A program made the position numbers and the translations under genes. 64,000 bases of DNA from Centropus unirufus (lineage: Eukaryota; Chordata; Aves; Cuculiformes; Centropidae). Position 1 is the first letter of the stretch. Every line of letters starts with the position of its first letter. This document shows positions 36,797-49,060 of this stretch, piece after piece. The stretch is taken from assembly GCA_013397695.1 (NCBI GenBank), contig VYZI01000112.1:39450-103449 (forward strand), read 5' to 3'. The notes beneath the pieces were generated by a model. That model ran no database searches. It was not told the DNA's origin and was given only the letters and a program-made list of their open reading frames with translations.

Positions 36797-38814
36797 CTCA
36801 ATTACAACATTAAGCCAAAACAACTGAAAATGAGGTAATTATCTTAAGTGCTATTATAAGCAGCATACATTTAATGCTCTAAAATATGTGATTAAGAAAA
36901 AAAATACTACAGTTAATTAAAAAAATTTAAGAAATCTTCTCATAATGTTCAAAAGAATTGCAGCAACTTATAAGTGAAAGAGGGGAAAACTATTTTCATC
37001 AATGAAGCACCCAAAGAAATGCCTAACCGTGAATATATTTTCATCTCTTTCTCTTCAGTAAAAGTTCTTTAGTAGGCACAGAACAGCTCTGTTTAATATG
37101 AATGGACGTAAATATGAATATAAGAACACATACATTAGTAAAGCTTGGAGCATATGAAATCTCTTGCTATCACAGACAGTTTTTTTCTCATTCTTTTTGC
37201 CTGTATACTCTTCACTGAGTGATTCAAATAGATGAATAATTGGCCAAAATCATCACTTTCAAAGAGAAAGAGAGAAATCCAGCACAACTTAGTGCTACAT
37301 GTAGTCATCTTGCCAAAGTGTCAGCTGTGGGGACAGGAGGAGGGAGCACACAGGATGGGGAGAGAAGGACTTGGGGCAGTCAGTAGATGGAAGAAGCCAC
37401 CTGCAGTGACTCACAAAGCAGGGCCTGGGCTACTGAATTTAGGTGCCTCCATTGACCCTATGTACAATGCAATATGGCACTCTAGTCCATTTAAGGTGGA
37501 TGTTCATCACATTAAAAGGGAAATCCAACAGGAAATGCTGGATTTTTCTTAACAGGTATTGGAGCCTAGGCATTTGAGAATTTAACTAGAAAGAGTAAGC
37601 TTCGTTCTTCCTGAAAAGGATGGGAGGTGAGAATTGGGGAAAATAAAACCCTATTTCTTTCATGTAATAGTGAAAGTAAGACACTCCTTCCATTGGAAGC
37701 TGAGACATGGTAACCAGCAGGAAAGAAGAAACTCAATAGTTTAGGAACGTGAACAACTAGCTTGCAGTGCCTTTTCTTTTATTCTTTGATCCAAATACAT
37801 TCTGAGAAGTTACTTGGCTATTCAGTAGAAGGTAAGTAGGCTGATCCTTAAAATACTACCTGAATGTCACAGTATTACAAAGGTAACCTAACACTCCCTG
37901 TATTCTTGCATGTTAATTCATACATATTTTATAAAACGCAACTTCAAAGCTCTACGTTTAGGAAACTTTAACATGAAGAGGTGCCCAAAACAGAGTCAGC
38001 ACCTTGGCAGACCTCTTCTCTGATGCTCTACAGGGCAGCCAAAAGGGGATGATGACCTGCAAAGGTCTCACCGCACTGGGGACACTGCTCATTCCCACTT
38101 CTCTTGAGAAGCAGCAGAGTGACAGCTACCCCTGGCAAGTGCTCAGAGCACATGTCAACCTCAGTGTTAATGGAATGATTTGAAAACCTCACTGGTTAGT
38201 TTAGGGTGTTATGCATACTTTGCCATACACACCACGATCCTTAATAGCAGCTGTACAAAGGGGATGAGTTGATGGCTGAATTTCACTATATTCACACATT
38301 TCTAGGAATTTGTTGCTGCATGAAAATCTTAATTTAGGAAAGATCTAGCAATGCAATCCTCCAAGCATAATTCGTATTTATTATATAAGAATTATAAATT
38401 CAGTATTCAAAATACATGATTTTTAATATGTTTAAGTTACTTTTACCGGATAGGGCTGCTAGAATACAGACTGTAAGAAGGCCACATCTACAATTATAAT
38501 AACTCTAAACTCTGAAAGCTCTTCTTTATTTTTTTAAAAAAAGAATCCTTTAAAGCATGGGAATAACAGAAAGGAATTTGAGTAGCCAGTTATCTTGAAT
38601 TCAAAACTGAAACGACTTGCATAAGCACATCCGGAGAAAACTAGCATTGCTATAGTAAGTACAAGGGTACCAGAACCAAGAATTAAGAGGAATTTTGTCA
38701 ACTTTTAGCGGAATTAGCAGTAGAAAAGCAATCATAATACTCAACAGACAAGCGCTAGAAGTCTGGCAGAACCCAAACTATCAAATCTCTTTTTACAGAG
38801 CTGCATGGAAAAGA

Positions 38815-39070
38815 TGAAGGGTAATGGGTACAAGTTACTCCTGGGGAAATTCCCACTGAACTTAGGAGGAAGATTTTTCCATGAGAACAATCAGCCATTG
38901 GAATAACCTCTGCAGGGAAGTGATAGATTCCCCAACATTGGACACTTTTAAGATTCAGCTGGAAAGGGTGCTGGATCACCTTATCTAGATCATGTTTTGC
39001 CAAGAAAGGTTGGACCAGATGATCCTTGAGGTCCCTTCCAACAAAGTATTTTATGATTCTACTATTCTAT
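38815..39070 (+). mobile_element. CR1 LINE 3' fragment, sense
   Basis: Degenerate CR1 3' end. It shows GGGTAATGGGTACAAG, TTAGGAGGAAGATTTTTCC, CCATTGGAATAACCTCTGCA and TTGGACCAGATGATCCTTGA, then GGTCCCTTCCAACAAAG and TTTTATGATTCTACTATTCT. The order and the terminal TATGATTCT match CR1 3' UTRs of an older subfamily than the 25.4 kb copy. Confidence 0.85.
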
Positions 39071-39269
39071 GGACTCTTGCAGGAATAGATCTGAGTGCTT
39101 GTTAGGAGTGTTCCATCATACAACTTGAGAAAGCAATACTTTACTTGAAATCATATTATCAAGCTTACTGTCTCTACAGTGTGTTTTTTGAAGTCTTTCA
39201 AATTCATCCTTTCCTAAGACAACTTTAGCTAAAATAACATTCTTCCTGAGCCTTTCTATAATGTATATG

Positions 39270-39296
39270 AATCACAGAATCATAGAATGGTTTGGG
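39270..39296 (-). mobile_element. CR1 3' terminal tip, antisense
   Basis: AATCACAGAATCATAGAATGG plus TTTGGG is the reverse complement of the extreme CR1 3' end. It is followed by a long T run. Only about 27 bp are retained, facing the sense CR1 end 200 bp away. Confidence 0.8.
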
Positions 39297-39870
39297 TTTT
39301 TTTTTTTTCTGTAAGGAAAAACCACTAAAGTGTTGAGGACAAATAAAAATGAAATACATGTTCTTTCAAACAGACAAAGAAATGGATGTGCTTCTATTTT
39401 GGGTACTTTAAAATATTTTACTATTTTCCTGTAACATGGATATTTACTCTAATGTCAATATTTGCAATAAATGATTTTCAGAACCGATATATAAAGAATG
39501 AATTCAACCCATGCAAAAATATGATGGGCTGCCTCACTTTACAAAAACACAATTTCAAATCAATTATCCCAAAGGTTCCCCACTGTTTCTTAATTCAGAA
39601 GAGTCATTAGGTTTTTTAAGGTATTAAATACTATTCATACTATTACAGACCTTTGCCAAGTTGACTTTGGAAGTTATGTTTAAGACTGCCATATTTTAAT
39701 GCACTAGAAAGCGCAACTCACTAACAGTCCATGCTTGGCTCACTCCCAAGAAACAATAATTTCCAACTAAGAGATCATGGACACCATGCAATTCAAATAC
39801 AGCTGCACAGAACACTAGCAAGGCCATGCAGAGCTGACATACAGTCAGAAGGTTATTGAAGAATACACAC

Positions 39871-39990
39871 GTGGAGTCATACAAAGAAGTCATCCAGGTT
39901 GGTGTAGTAAAACTAGGTATTTGTGGAAGATTAACAGGCAAACTTGGAACTTTTGGAAGAGCTACATTAGGAAGACTGTTGGTGATGCTC
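39871..39990 (-). CDS. CADPS2: CADPS2 exon, proline-rich linker
   Basis: Exon of 120 nt: one base, 39 codons, two bases. The acceptor is TTTCTCCACAG|GAGC and the donor GACTCCAC|GTGTGTATT. It encodes a proline-rich linker ([20 protein letters not shown], then [12 protein letters not shown] and SLYDS). The final AC joins C of the next exon to give ACC (T), making [16 protein letters not shown], which matches the CADPS2 junction I recall. The donor GTGTGTATT departs from GTAAGT and looks weak, so exon definition may rely on the strong acceptor and the 129-nt upstream intron. The minus-strand ORF runs past the donor into intron before stopping. Confidence 0.95.
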
Positions 39991-40119
39991 CTGTGGAGAA
40001 ATAAACAATGTAGGAATACAATAAAAAATAGAATATTTAGAGGACAATGAGGGAGAACACCTGATTAGACAGAAAGCTATAGGCAGGTGCTTTGTTCAGA
40101 TCTTGTAGATATCACTTAC

Positions 40120-40261
40120 TTGACAGGTTGCCATGACTCTTGTTCAAGACCTCTGTGAATGGACTGGGCAATTGATGATTCCATAAGATCAATGTAGCGG
40201 ATGACCATGGGGACAAAAATCTCTTGCAAGTGCTTGTGGAACTTCCCATTGCACAAAAATG
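40120..40261 (-). CDS. CADPS2: CADPS2 exon, [10 protein letters not shown] block
   Basis: Exon of 142 nt: 2 bases, 46 codons, 2 bases. The acceptor is TTTTTGAAG|CATTTTTG and the donor GTCAA|GTAAGTG. It encodes [20 protein letters not shown], then [17 protein letters not shown] and QESWQPV; this is one of the most conserved blocks of CAPS1/CAPS2 and lies in the Munc13-homology region. The last two bases (AA) join G of the next exon to make AAG (K). The following intron is only 129 nt (39991-40119), so this exon and the next are a tight pair. The acceptor AAG is weaker than CAG but follows a T-rich tract. Confidence 0.96.
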
Positions 40262-40395
40262 CTTCAAAAACAAACAAAACATATATAAAAATGTCAGGCC
40301 TTTCCCTACTATTTTTGGTGATAGAAAAATGTATCTCTTAAAACATCGTAGTACTAAAAAGTACTTTAAGAACAAGATCCAGCTGGTGTAGGAAA

Positions 40396-40425
40396 TACAT
40401 AAAAGATAAATACATAAAAGATAAA
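40396..40425. repeat. 15-nt tandem duplication
   Basis: Two perfect copies of TACATAAAAGATAAA, followed by a further TAA. Confidence 0.85.
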
Positions 40426-43400
40426 TAAGTGCTCCATAAGGACACTGCAGTACATTTAAAACTGTCACTATAAGAAAAACCAAGCACATACTGAAGCTCT
40501 TTGTTGAACTAGAAGATTTTTGCATCTTCTTAAAATTAATAATATACTATGCTGAGTCTAAGCTTTAGCAATTTTATTCAATACTTAAACATCCAAGGCA
40601 GAACAAAGAAACCAAACCCGACAAACCATACTGAAATGTTATTCAATTATATTTCTTGCTATGTGCAAAAATATAGACGTATACAAAGGCAATATGTGAC
40701 ATATGAATGCCTGGGGAGTCAGGACTGTTTACCCATCTGCGCTGTGTCCCTGGGAGCTCACAAAGTCCTGAATTGCTGCCTATAGCTACGCAGGATATAC
40801 AATGAGCTCTTGAATGGAACTGATGCGCATCCATAAAAAAAAATCTTGAAGGCCAGAATCCTGGCTTTTCCCATTCCAACACATGCACAAACCTCATAAA
40901 GATCCCCATGAACAAAAGTACATCTCAGCCAGTCTATGTTCACACGAAACTCAACCTCAGCAGCCAAGTTTCCACTCCTCTGCCCTCCCAACTGTGTTTC
41001 AAAATTCCCTTCCAGAAGTTTGCTAATTCTCTGGTGTGATTATCTCTAACTTTATAGCAGTTGTGGTTTTATACCTATTTAAAGGAAGCCCTGAAAACTA
41101 GTTACTTAAAGCATTTGGGAAAGCTGACAACATGCAACAGGCCTAGACATCTCCTCTTGCTTTATTAAGGATATAGAGTTGACTCGTGAGCACACGATGA
41201 GCATGATGCATACTACCCAAGAAAAGTAAAGTAGCTAGTAAAAAATTGCCTTCTTCATGGACGGGATTTACTAAATGAAAAACCGTGTGCATAATACAGA
41301 CAGAAGATGCTTATATCCTGAAAATCAGTTTGCCACCACAACTCCTTGTTCCTGTGTTCCCTGAAATGTTCTCTTAGCAAACCTCAACTTATCTCACTAA
41401 TGTCCTGTCCCACCAAGGGATTATATCAGACTCATGTTTTGAATATATCTGTATTCACCCATTAACCCAGCACTATTACTAGGACCTATAAGAATATTCC
41501 TATTTGTATATGGAAATCACACAGGCAAAAGGAGCCATAGAGACATTTTCATGATCTTGGTAACCTTCCTTTTCTCCTATCCATATTCTGCTGTTTTAAA
41601 TTCTCTTTGTGGGTTTCTTCTCCCATCCATACCTGCACTCAGGCTTCCCATTTGATTTGGGTGAGTACCACAACTGCATGGATCATGGGACTCAAACCCA
41701 TGGAAATTATCCCATAAAGTTACAGTCCCTCTTGTTCCAATATTGGTACAACTACATGTATAATGTGTAAAAAGAATCCTATAACTTCCTTTGCGTTCCA
41801 TTCCCAAGTGATGTCCACCACAAACTGAACCTGGGAGAGATGGAAAATATGATGAAAACTGTGTCACTGAGTTCCAGTTCCTTATTGCTACTTGTGTGGC
41901 AAGGAAGCGCCTTTGCTGTTGAATGTCTGGACACTAATGTTTTTGGGTTTTTTTTTAATTTTTCTTGAATCTAATGTTCTGAAAGCAAGATCTATTTTCT
42001 TGAAAACATCTTTGTAGAGTAATGGGAAATCATGTAACAATCACTTTTACCTAAGGAGACAACACTAATGTGTCTGACTCTCTCGGGTTTTGTTCACCTG
42101 ACTTTCTCTTGCTAAGAATTTTGAAATTTCAACCACTTTACACAGAGGGGTGGAGATATCAGATATAGGAAATTTCATGAAAACAGGCGGCTAGGTAGCA
42201 GGCAGAGATTATTAGGGTTTCCACTGAGAAAAAGGCAGAGGCGTAGGCTCATCTCTTATTAAACACTTGAGAATCCACCCTTGAGGGTGCCTATGAGTCT
42301 GTTAAAAACATGCTCCATTATTTACCCTGCTCATAATTAACTAGCTAGTTCTGATATAATTATTTGTATATCAGGCACTCAGAACAGTGGGGTTTTTTAT
42401 ATTTATATATCTTAAAGCTGCAGCATCTGTGACCAATAATAATAGCAACTGAGAAAGATTTGGATATCAACAGGAAAGTTCCCTAATCAACAGCTGACGA
42501 ACACTGCCTTTGAGAAACAAAAGGTGGCTTCTATCAAGCTACATATTAGGCTGATTTTTGAGGCAGCTTTGAGATTAAAAACAACAAGAAGAATACAATT
42601 ACGTCAATTAAGTCAATATTGCTGCTTTGTAGAGAATCAGGGCAGCACTAGCATTCATCAGGCAATCACAGTTACTTGAAGGGATGACCTTGTAGTTTAC
42701 AGTTTTCTGAGCACACCATGGAAATGTTCTGCTACATGCCCTATTCTGGGAATTACAGTAATAAAGCCTCATGGGCAGGAGGGTGACTTGTTATTCTGAA
42801 ATGAGAATGAAATTTAAAGAAATCACAAGCAATAAAAGCTGCTCAACTTAAAAAGCCGAATAATTTTCCTGACGTACTGACATCAGTCCCTGCAGGAAAG
42901 GGAATTTTTCCAAAATGATGCGAAGGCTCTTAATATGACTGCACCTTTACAGAGATCCCTCTGTATGTGGGCACACAGATGAGAGCACTGTCTCAACAAC
43001 TCGGTGAGCATTCTGTTTTCCCGGGGCTGAGGACATGGCAGCTCCGATTTACCCATTTGGAGACTTCCATTGAGGATTAGTGCAGGGCAAAGAAAGAACT
43101 CAAAGGTAAGTGATATAGCAAACTCAGCAAACTCATGGCACTCTACCATATGATTAGAATTGAACTTTCCAAAATGTATCGCCTGTGCATCAGCCAGATA
43201 GGAAATGAGATCCTTGAGGAAATGCTACACTTCAAATCCCTCAACTACCTCTTGTCTTCAAAGCTATGTGGTTTAATTCTCCATTGTCTTGTCAATATAG
43301 AAAACCCATCCTCTTTTCCTATGAGCCCTCTCATATTCACACAAACAACAATAAAATGAAAACCTGTGCCGGGGGCAAGCTAACGCAGAGACAATATTAA

Positions 43401-46400
43401 TGTAAAAATGATTACAGGAACGTAAAAGAGCCAAACAAATGTGAAATCCTATAAATACTGATGATGAAAGTCATTAAATTTTTACATATTAGGTAGATGA
43501 AACATATTAAAATATGACAATAAAAGACCAGAGATAGTCCAATAATGCAGCTCTGGAATGATGCTTCTCCTCGAATAGGAAGAGAACCTACTGTGCTTCT
43601 GTACAACAGAAGTTGTGGGGCTTGTTTTGCTTTTACTTATACAGGGACAACTTAGGAATTATCTTGGAGTCAGCATGTTAACACTGGCCTTCTTCCTTCT
43701 GGAGAATCAAAGGAAGAATGATACAAGTTTACATGAGTCTTTCCCACTGACAGAATTAGCACTTTGGCAGACAATCTATAATTATTCTGCTCTCTATAGG
43801 ATTCTATGGAAGATTTTCTGTCATGTTTTTAAAGCCAAAATAAACTCAGCAAACTTCAAGAAGAAAATTTCCTTTGGGCTCCGTATTGTATTCATAGCAG
43901 TTAAACATCACCATAAAATGAGAGTTTCTATTTTCATTTATTTCCGGCTTATATTACATTCTGTCTCCACAGTGAAATTATTAATCACCAGAACTGTGAT
44001 GAAAATTGCAAGTGTCTGAACTTATATGCAAATTGTTGAGTATTTTAACGTACAAGACATAAGTTAGGAGTGTATTTTAGAGGTGTACTGTGTGGAAGCA
44101 AGTTGAAAATTGGTTTCATCTCTACAAGACAAAGTGACATGAACAGTTTATTGCACGATTTTCCTGTGCCTAAAACTTTTTCAGTCAAAAAAGGCATTGG
44201 ATATTTCGGTAAGCAGTAATGCAGCTTAAGTTAGCTCTCACTTTCAGTAACCAAAGCGTGTAGCTCTAATCTAAAGGCAGGCTACTATTTCAAGCAACTC
44301 CTAATAGGACTCAGCAAAATTATTAAGTCCCTGGTCTAAGAAAAGATTTCCACTACAATTAATGAGAAATGTAAGATTTGATGAGAGCTATTGGTATGGG
44401 AATAAAGTTTGCACTGATTACCTTACCCAAAATGTTTTCTATCTCCACCCTGTAGTTTAAGATAGAGGCTATGATGTTATATGTAAATTCTAGTACAAAA
44501 GTGGTACACAAGCTGTAACAAAGCAGGAAGGTGATCCTATTTTTGGTGGTGTTTGCTCTGCTAGTTTTAGCAACAGCAATAGTAGAAAATGAAATTTCAG
44601 AGGATTCCTGTTTGAAGCCAATAGCCACGATAATGGCAATGGATTTCAACAGGCTTAACACTCAACATGCTGATTTTTTTTAAATCAGCTTCATCAGACT
44701 GTCTATAGGTTTACTACAGCTGAGTTCGAGCAGGTACACAGACATTTCACTGAGCAATACTTGATGGAAAATGACTATTATGAGTTAACTTTTAGCACTC
44801 CTAGTTTTGATTGATGCATGTGAATGCAGTAATGCAATAATGCTGAGCTACAGCGCAGCACACAGTGTCAGTAAGTAACACTTTGTAAGAAAACTTGGCA
44901 AATGTACAACTGAAAAATCCCTAAAACAAACATATAGACACTTCGTATAACTGGGCATATGCCACTAAAACTTTTCTCTTACACTGCCTCAGATGCAGAG
45001 GAATTAATATACATCTGTCCTGAGGCACTAAAAACCCAATTAATCTGACTGATAAACAACGATAGAAAATAAATTGCACTTTTGAGCAGGCTCTTCCATA
45101 ACAAAATTTATAGGTTCTTTGAACAAAAAGTCACAGTCATTACAGAAAATAAGACAAAATCCTGGGTCAACGATATCTGTCTTTCCTCTACAAATATCCA
45201 ATTCTGGCAAAAAAAAATAAATTACTGCCATAGCGAGATATTGGATACTGTTAACACTGTACAATCTGAAACACTTTATCGGGGCATAATTGTGTATGAA
45301 AAATATAAACTTGGGAGTTCATTAGAATGTAGCCTATAAAAATAGCAACAATATTTTTTTGCAACTATGTTTTGAAAAATATCAACAAATTTATCTACAA
45401 TTTATTACTCATCTCTGCAATAAATGCAATTTTAAAAGTAACTTTTTGTTATTTGTAAGGTCTTGTCAAAAAAGCTGAAACATTTTATAGGCTAGGAAGA
45501 CCACACTCATCCATCCATTTTTTAGTAGTTCTTCAGTGAGACTTAATAAGAAAACAATCACTCATGAACTCACAGTTGAACTCTTAATTGTTGTGGAATA
45601 AGGTCAGAAAAAAATGGAGAAATGGCTTAAAATGGAGTCCTTCATAATAGAAGTGTAAATCTTCAGTCATGACTCTTGCTGCCTCTCCCCTTTTACTTCA
45701 TGAAAAGTTATAAGTTATATTTGAAAATGCACTTTTTTCTCATTGATTAATGAATATTGGCTTTGAAGCATTCAACCTGAATCATGTACAATGTTTTGTA
45801 TACTATTTAAAATAACATTTGGTACTATTTGAAAGGCAAAGATTATGCATTTTCATAATCTCAATCTTTCTAATATTTTATTCTAATATTTTAGTGACAT
45901 CCATTTATAAAGTCTTGCATGTAAATTTTCTTTAATGTTGTAAAGGTTAGATCGCTTCTATTTTGTATAGGAGCTTCTCATGTCAGATTTATGTGAAAAC
46001 TGACTCCTGCATCAAAGATTTAGAGCTCATTTAAAGCTTTTGAGATAGAATAACACGCAGGTGTCAGTCCTCCAAATTTCATTGAAGATTAACCTAATAT
46101 GCAATATGGTGACCTAACAGTTCTTCATTTGAAAGAAATCTGAAAAGTAATCTCTGATATAGCCGGAGAGTGAGAATAACCCAGTGGGATTTCCACCTCT
46201 TCATTTCCTAATGAGTTTTTTGATAATGAGAGGTGACTTTGCCAGTCACTGTGGACTCTATTATGGCTAATTTACTCCACTTCACTCTCCTTGTTAATTA
46301 TTAACACTAGCCTTTTTATCCTCATGAGACCACATTCCATTTTTTCCCTTTTTAGATTTTTTTTTTCTAAATCTATCTTTATGAAAGTTATTGTTTTCAG

Positions 46401-48501
46401 GAAAAGGTTTTCACTTAAGGTAAAGCCAGAATCATTTATTTCATTTTGGAAGACTGTAAAATTGATTATATATGCATGGAGAGCTCTTTCTAATGGCCTT
46501 AATGAACTTGCAAGGTGAAAAGGCTGTTAATTGAAGAATAAGCACCGAAGTATATTCCACTTGGGAATCAGTTCTTAGTAGAATGGTCACTTGCCACTTG
46601 CTAACCTATATCCACTGATTAAAAGGTGACTAATTTTCATGGTTGCTTTCCAATAGTTCTGGGGAAAAAAAAAAGTATGTAATTTTCCAGATGGCTTTTG
46701 CTTGCCAGTAACTGTCATTTGGTATATCTATTACTATTAGGGAATTACTGAAACTGGTATACAGGTGTGACATTTCATACTGCAGTTGCTTTGTATCTTT
46801 CAGTTAAGGTTTTACAATCTTTCCAATAATTGCTTTGACATGAAAGCTTTCATAAAATGTCTTTCCTAAGGCTTATTAACAACTTAGAATTATTATCCAT
46901 TTAATCTTTTAGGGAAAGAAAAATCAGTAGCGTCTCAGCAAACTCTTTGCATTATGGACACAACCATTGCTTTTTTCTGTCACTTCTCTTAGGTTGGAAT
47001 CAGAGCGCAAAGGGACACCAATGACACAATAGTTAAAACTGTTGCCACAAACCCTTCTTGAAAGACTATAAAAATACCTCCACATATTTCAGAAACAGAA
47101 TAATTGTCTGCAGAGCACACAACACCACAAGAGATGTGATTCCTAAATTAAAAGTGTACAAGGGTAGGAAAAATACTTAAATATAGGCTTCAGATTTTCA
47201 GTCTAGATTTTAGATGAACAGACACCCACTTCAAGTGGAACCCAGCTTGTAGGAGTCTAATTCCTACGACACCTGTCCCAGGATCAAACATTTCCTACAC
47301 ACTTCTAAGCAGACTTCTAAATCAAGCTTAAATTACCACCAGCATAGCAATTTGAATACGATTCTGTAGTTGCAGTTTGTCCAACGAGGGATCCAGGCAA
47401 AACATTAATGTATGTCTCAAAAACAGACTAAAAAAACACTAACATGCATTTTCTTTCACTAAGATAATGTGAAATAAGGAATTTCCAGGAATAAAGCATT
47501 TCATGTATAAAGAAACATCAGGGTATGGAAGCATAATTCATGAAGAGAGACCTCTAAGGCTGGATGCTAATGTTCTTTCACTCTGTGCTAGATCACATCC
47601 AACGTTGTGAAATAACAGCGACTTTCAACAATCCTGTTTAAGATTCAGCATTAGTCTAGTGGCCCTGTCCATTTGCCCCTTTCCCTGCATGAAGTTTGTC
47701 ATCCATCACGTTATAGTGAATTGTACATTTGCTAGTTGCTCCATTTCATGATGGGGTGCTGCGGCAAACAGGCACTATACTGATATGACCTAGGTATTTC
47801 AATAAACACTTGGCAACTAAGGATAACAATAATAGAATGATAAATAATATAGGTTGCAATATGTGTAACCTTGGAGAAAAACTCTTGAATACTATTTTCC
47901 ATTCTTTCAGTCAAGCAGTTTACATAGAGGAAAAATTTGTAAAAGCCATTGAATATACACAGGAACGAAATGAATTTCTGATGAAGAGATAAAATGATTT
48001 CTTGCGTTTCCAACTAAAAAACCAAACTTTGGAATAACTTGAATACTTGAATAAAAATTGCAAATATATCTTCAAAATAGTTAAAAAATCCAGGTCATTT
48101 TCCCATTTTTTTAAAAAAAAGAATATGAGATACAAATAAATGCAGCATTTTTTTTTTCTTTATGATCCCCTAAAATGTTAGGAGAAATTACCTGCCTGCA
48201 ACAACCTCTCTTCTAAGACAAATAAAAGATAATATAGCTATTTCAAATTTTGGTCTCCAATTCAAATAACGATGCAACAATATGCCAAGTGAAAATAACT
48301 CCCTGATTTGTTTTGTATGTCTTCCCACATTCATTCTAACCCAACTATACCTTTATAGACATAAATAGTTTGAAAGTAGTTTGTATGATGGCTTAGAAGG
48401 AAATATTTACTACAATTTTATTTAAGCAGTATAGTTTTAAAGATGAAATATCAAACACATATCATGCTGTATTTATGAAAAAATGAGAAGTTTGTGATAC
48501 T

Positions 48502-48726
48502 GAATCATAGTATCATAGAATGGTTTGAGTTGGAAGGGACCCTAAAAATGATCTAGTTCCAAATCCCCTGCCATGGGCAGGGACTTCTTCCCTTAGATTA
48601 GGTTGCTTGAAGGCTGGCCTTGAACACCTCCAGTGATGGGGCATCACTGACTACTCTGCACAACTTCTTTCAGTACCTCCACCTTTGTGGTAAAAAATTC
48701 TTCCTGACATGTAACCTCAATCTACC
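48502..48726 (-). mobile_element. CR1 LINE 3' fragment, antisense
   Basis: GAATCATAGTATCATAGAAT, GGTTTGAGTTGGAAGGGACC and CTGCCATGGGCAGGGACTTC are the reverse complement of a CR1 3' end. CTTGAACACCTCCAGTGATG and AAAAAATTCTTCCTGACATG continue the match. It is transcribed in the same direction as CADPS2 relative to the element's sense strand, and it ends about 180 bp from the exon at 48904. Confidence 0.95.
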
Positions 48727-48903
48727 GGAATAAGACCTTGAAATGTTTTAAGGATACAGAGAAACAGCACACCAGGATATATATCATAATCACAGGCACA
48801 GTCACTTTCATTTGAGAATTATATTATTTAGAGAAACATTTCTAAGGTGTGTGCACATCGAAAAATCTTATGCACACAATCAGTAAAAAACTTCAGATCT
48901 TAC

Positions 48904-49060
48904 TGTCATTTCTGAGGGCATTATTCAGAAGCTGGAAAAGTGGGAAGCTATCCCAGGAGTCTTGTGGCTGCGTTTCGAGTGCTGAATCCATATCAACAGA
49001 ATAAAGAGACAAAAACTTCTCTGCATGCTCAGCCAATAATTCTGGCCACCAAGTGAATGC
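48904..49060 (-). CDS. CADPS2: CADPS2 exon, Munc13-homology region
   Basis: Exon of 157 nt: 52 codons plus one base. The acceptor is TGTTTGCAG|GCATTC and the donor GACA|GTAAGAT. It begins in phase 0 with [17 protein letters not shown] and contains [14 protein letters not shown], a conserved CAPS block. The frame runs open through the acceptor into the intron, so a naive ORF is longer than the true exon. The single trailing A joins CA of the next exon to give ACA (T), yielding the junction RND-T-FLCNGKF. A CR1 fragment (48502-48726) ends only about 180 bp from the donor side of this exon, without reaching it. Confidence 0.96.

Larger units (their letters stand above)
32409..39870 (-). other. 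CADPS2: CADPS2 intron, 7.5 kb
   Basis: Holds the protein-like ORF at 36603-36796, a small ATN triplet tract (36428-36462), a 24-nt tandem duplication (36005-36052) and two CR1 3' ends (38815-39070 sense, 39270-39296 antisense). The rest is featureless AT-rich intron. Confidence 0.8.
40262..48903 (-). other. CADPS2: CADPS2 intron, 8.6 kb
   Basis: Contains a perfect two-copy 15-nt repeat (40396-40425) and the antisense CR1 fragment at 48502-48726. A 134-codon plus-strand open frame at 43615-44019 is rich in L/I/F/K and not recognisable, so it is treated as chance. No exon or RNA gene seen. Confidence 0.8.

Noticed and set aside
40112..40525. 137-codon minus-strand frame over the exon at 40120-40261
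   Set aside because: It is the wrong frame over a real CADPS2 exon, running on into intron.
43615..44019. 134-codon plus-strand open frame in a CADPS2 intron
   Set aside because: Rich in L/I/F/K, no recognisable motif, no splice or promoter context; consistent with a chance frame in AT-rich DNA.
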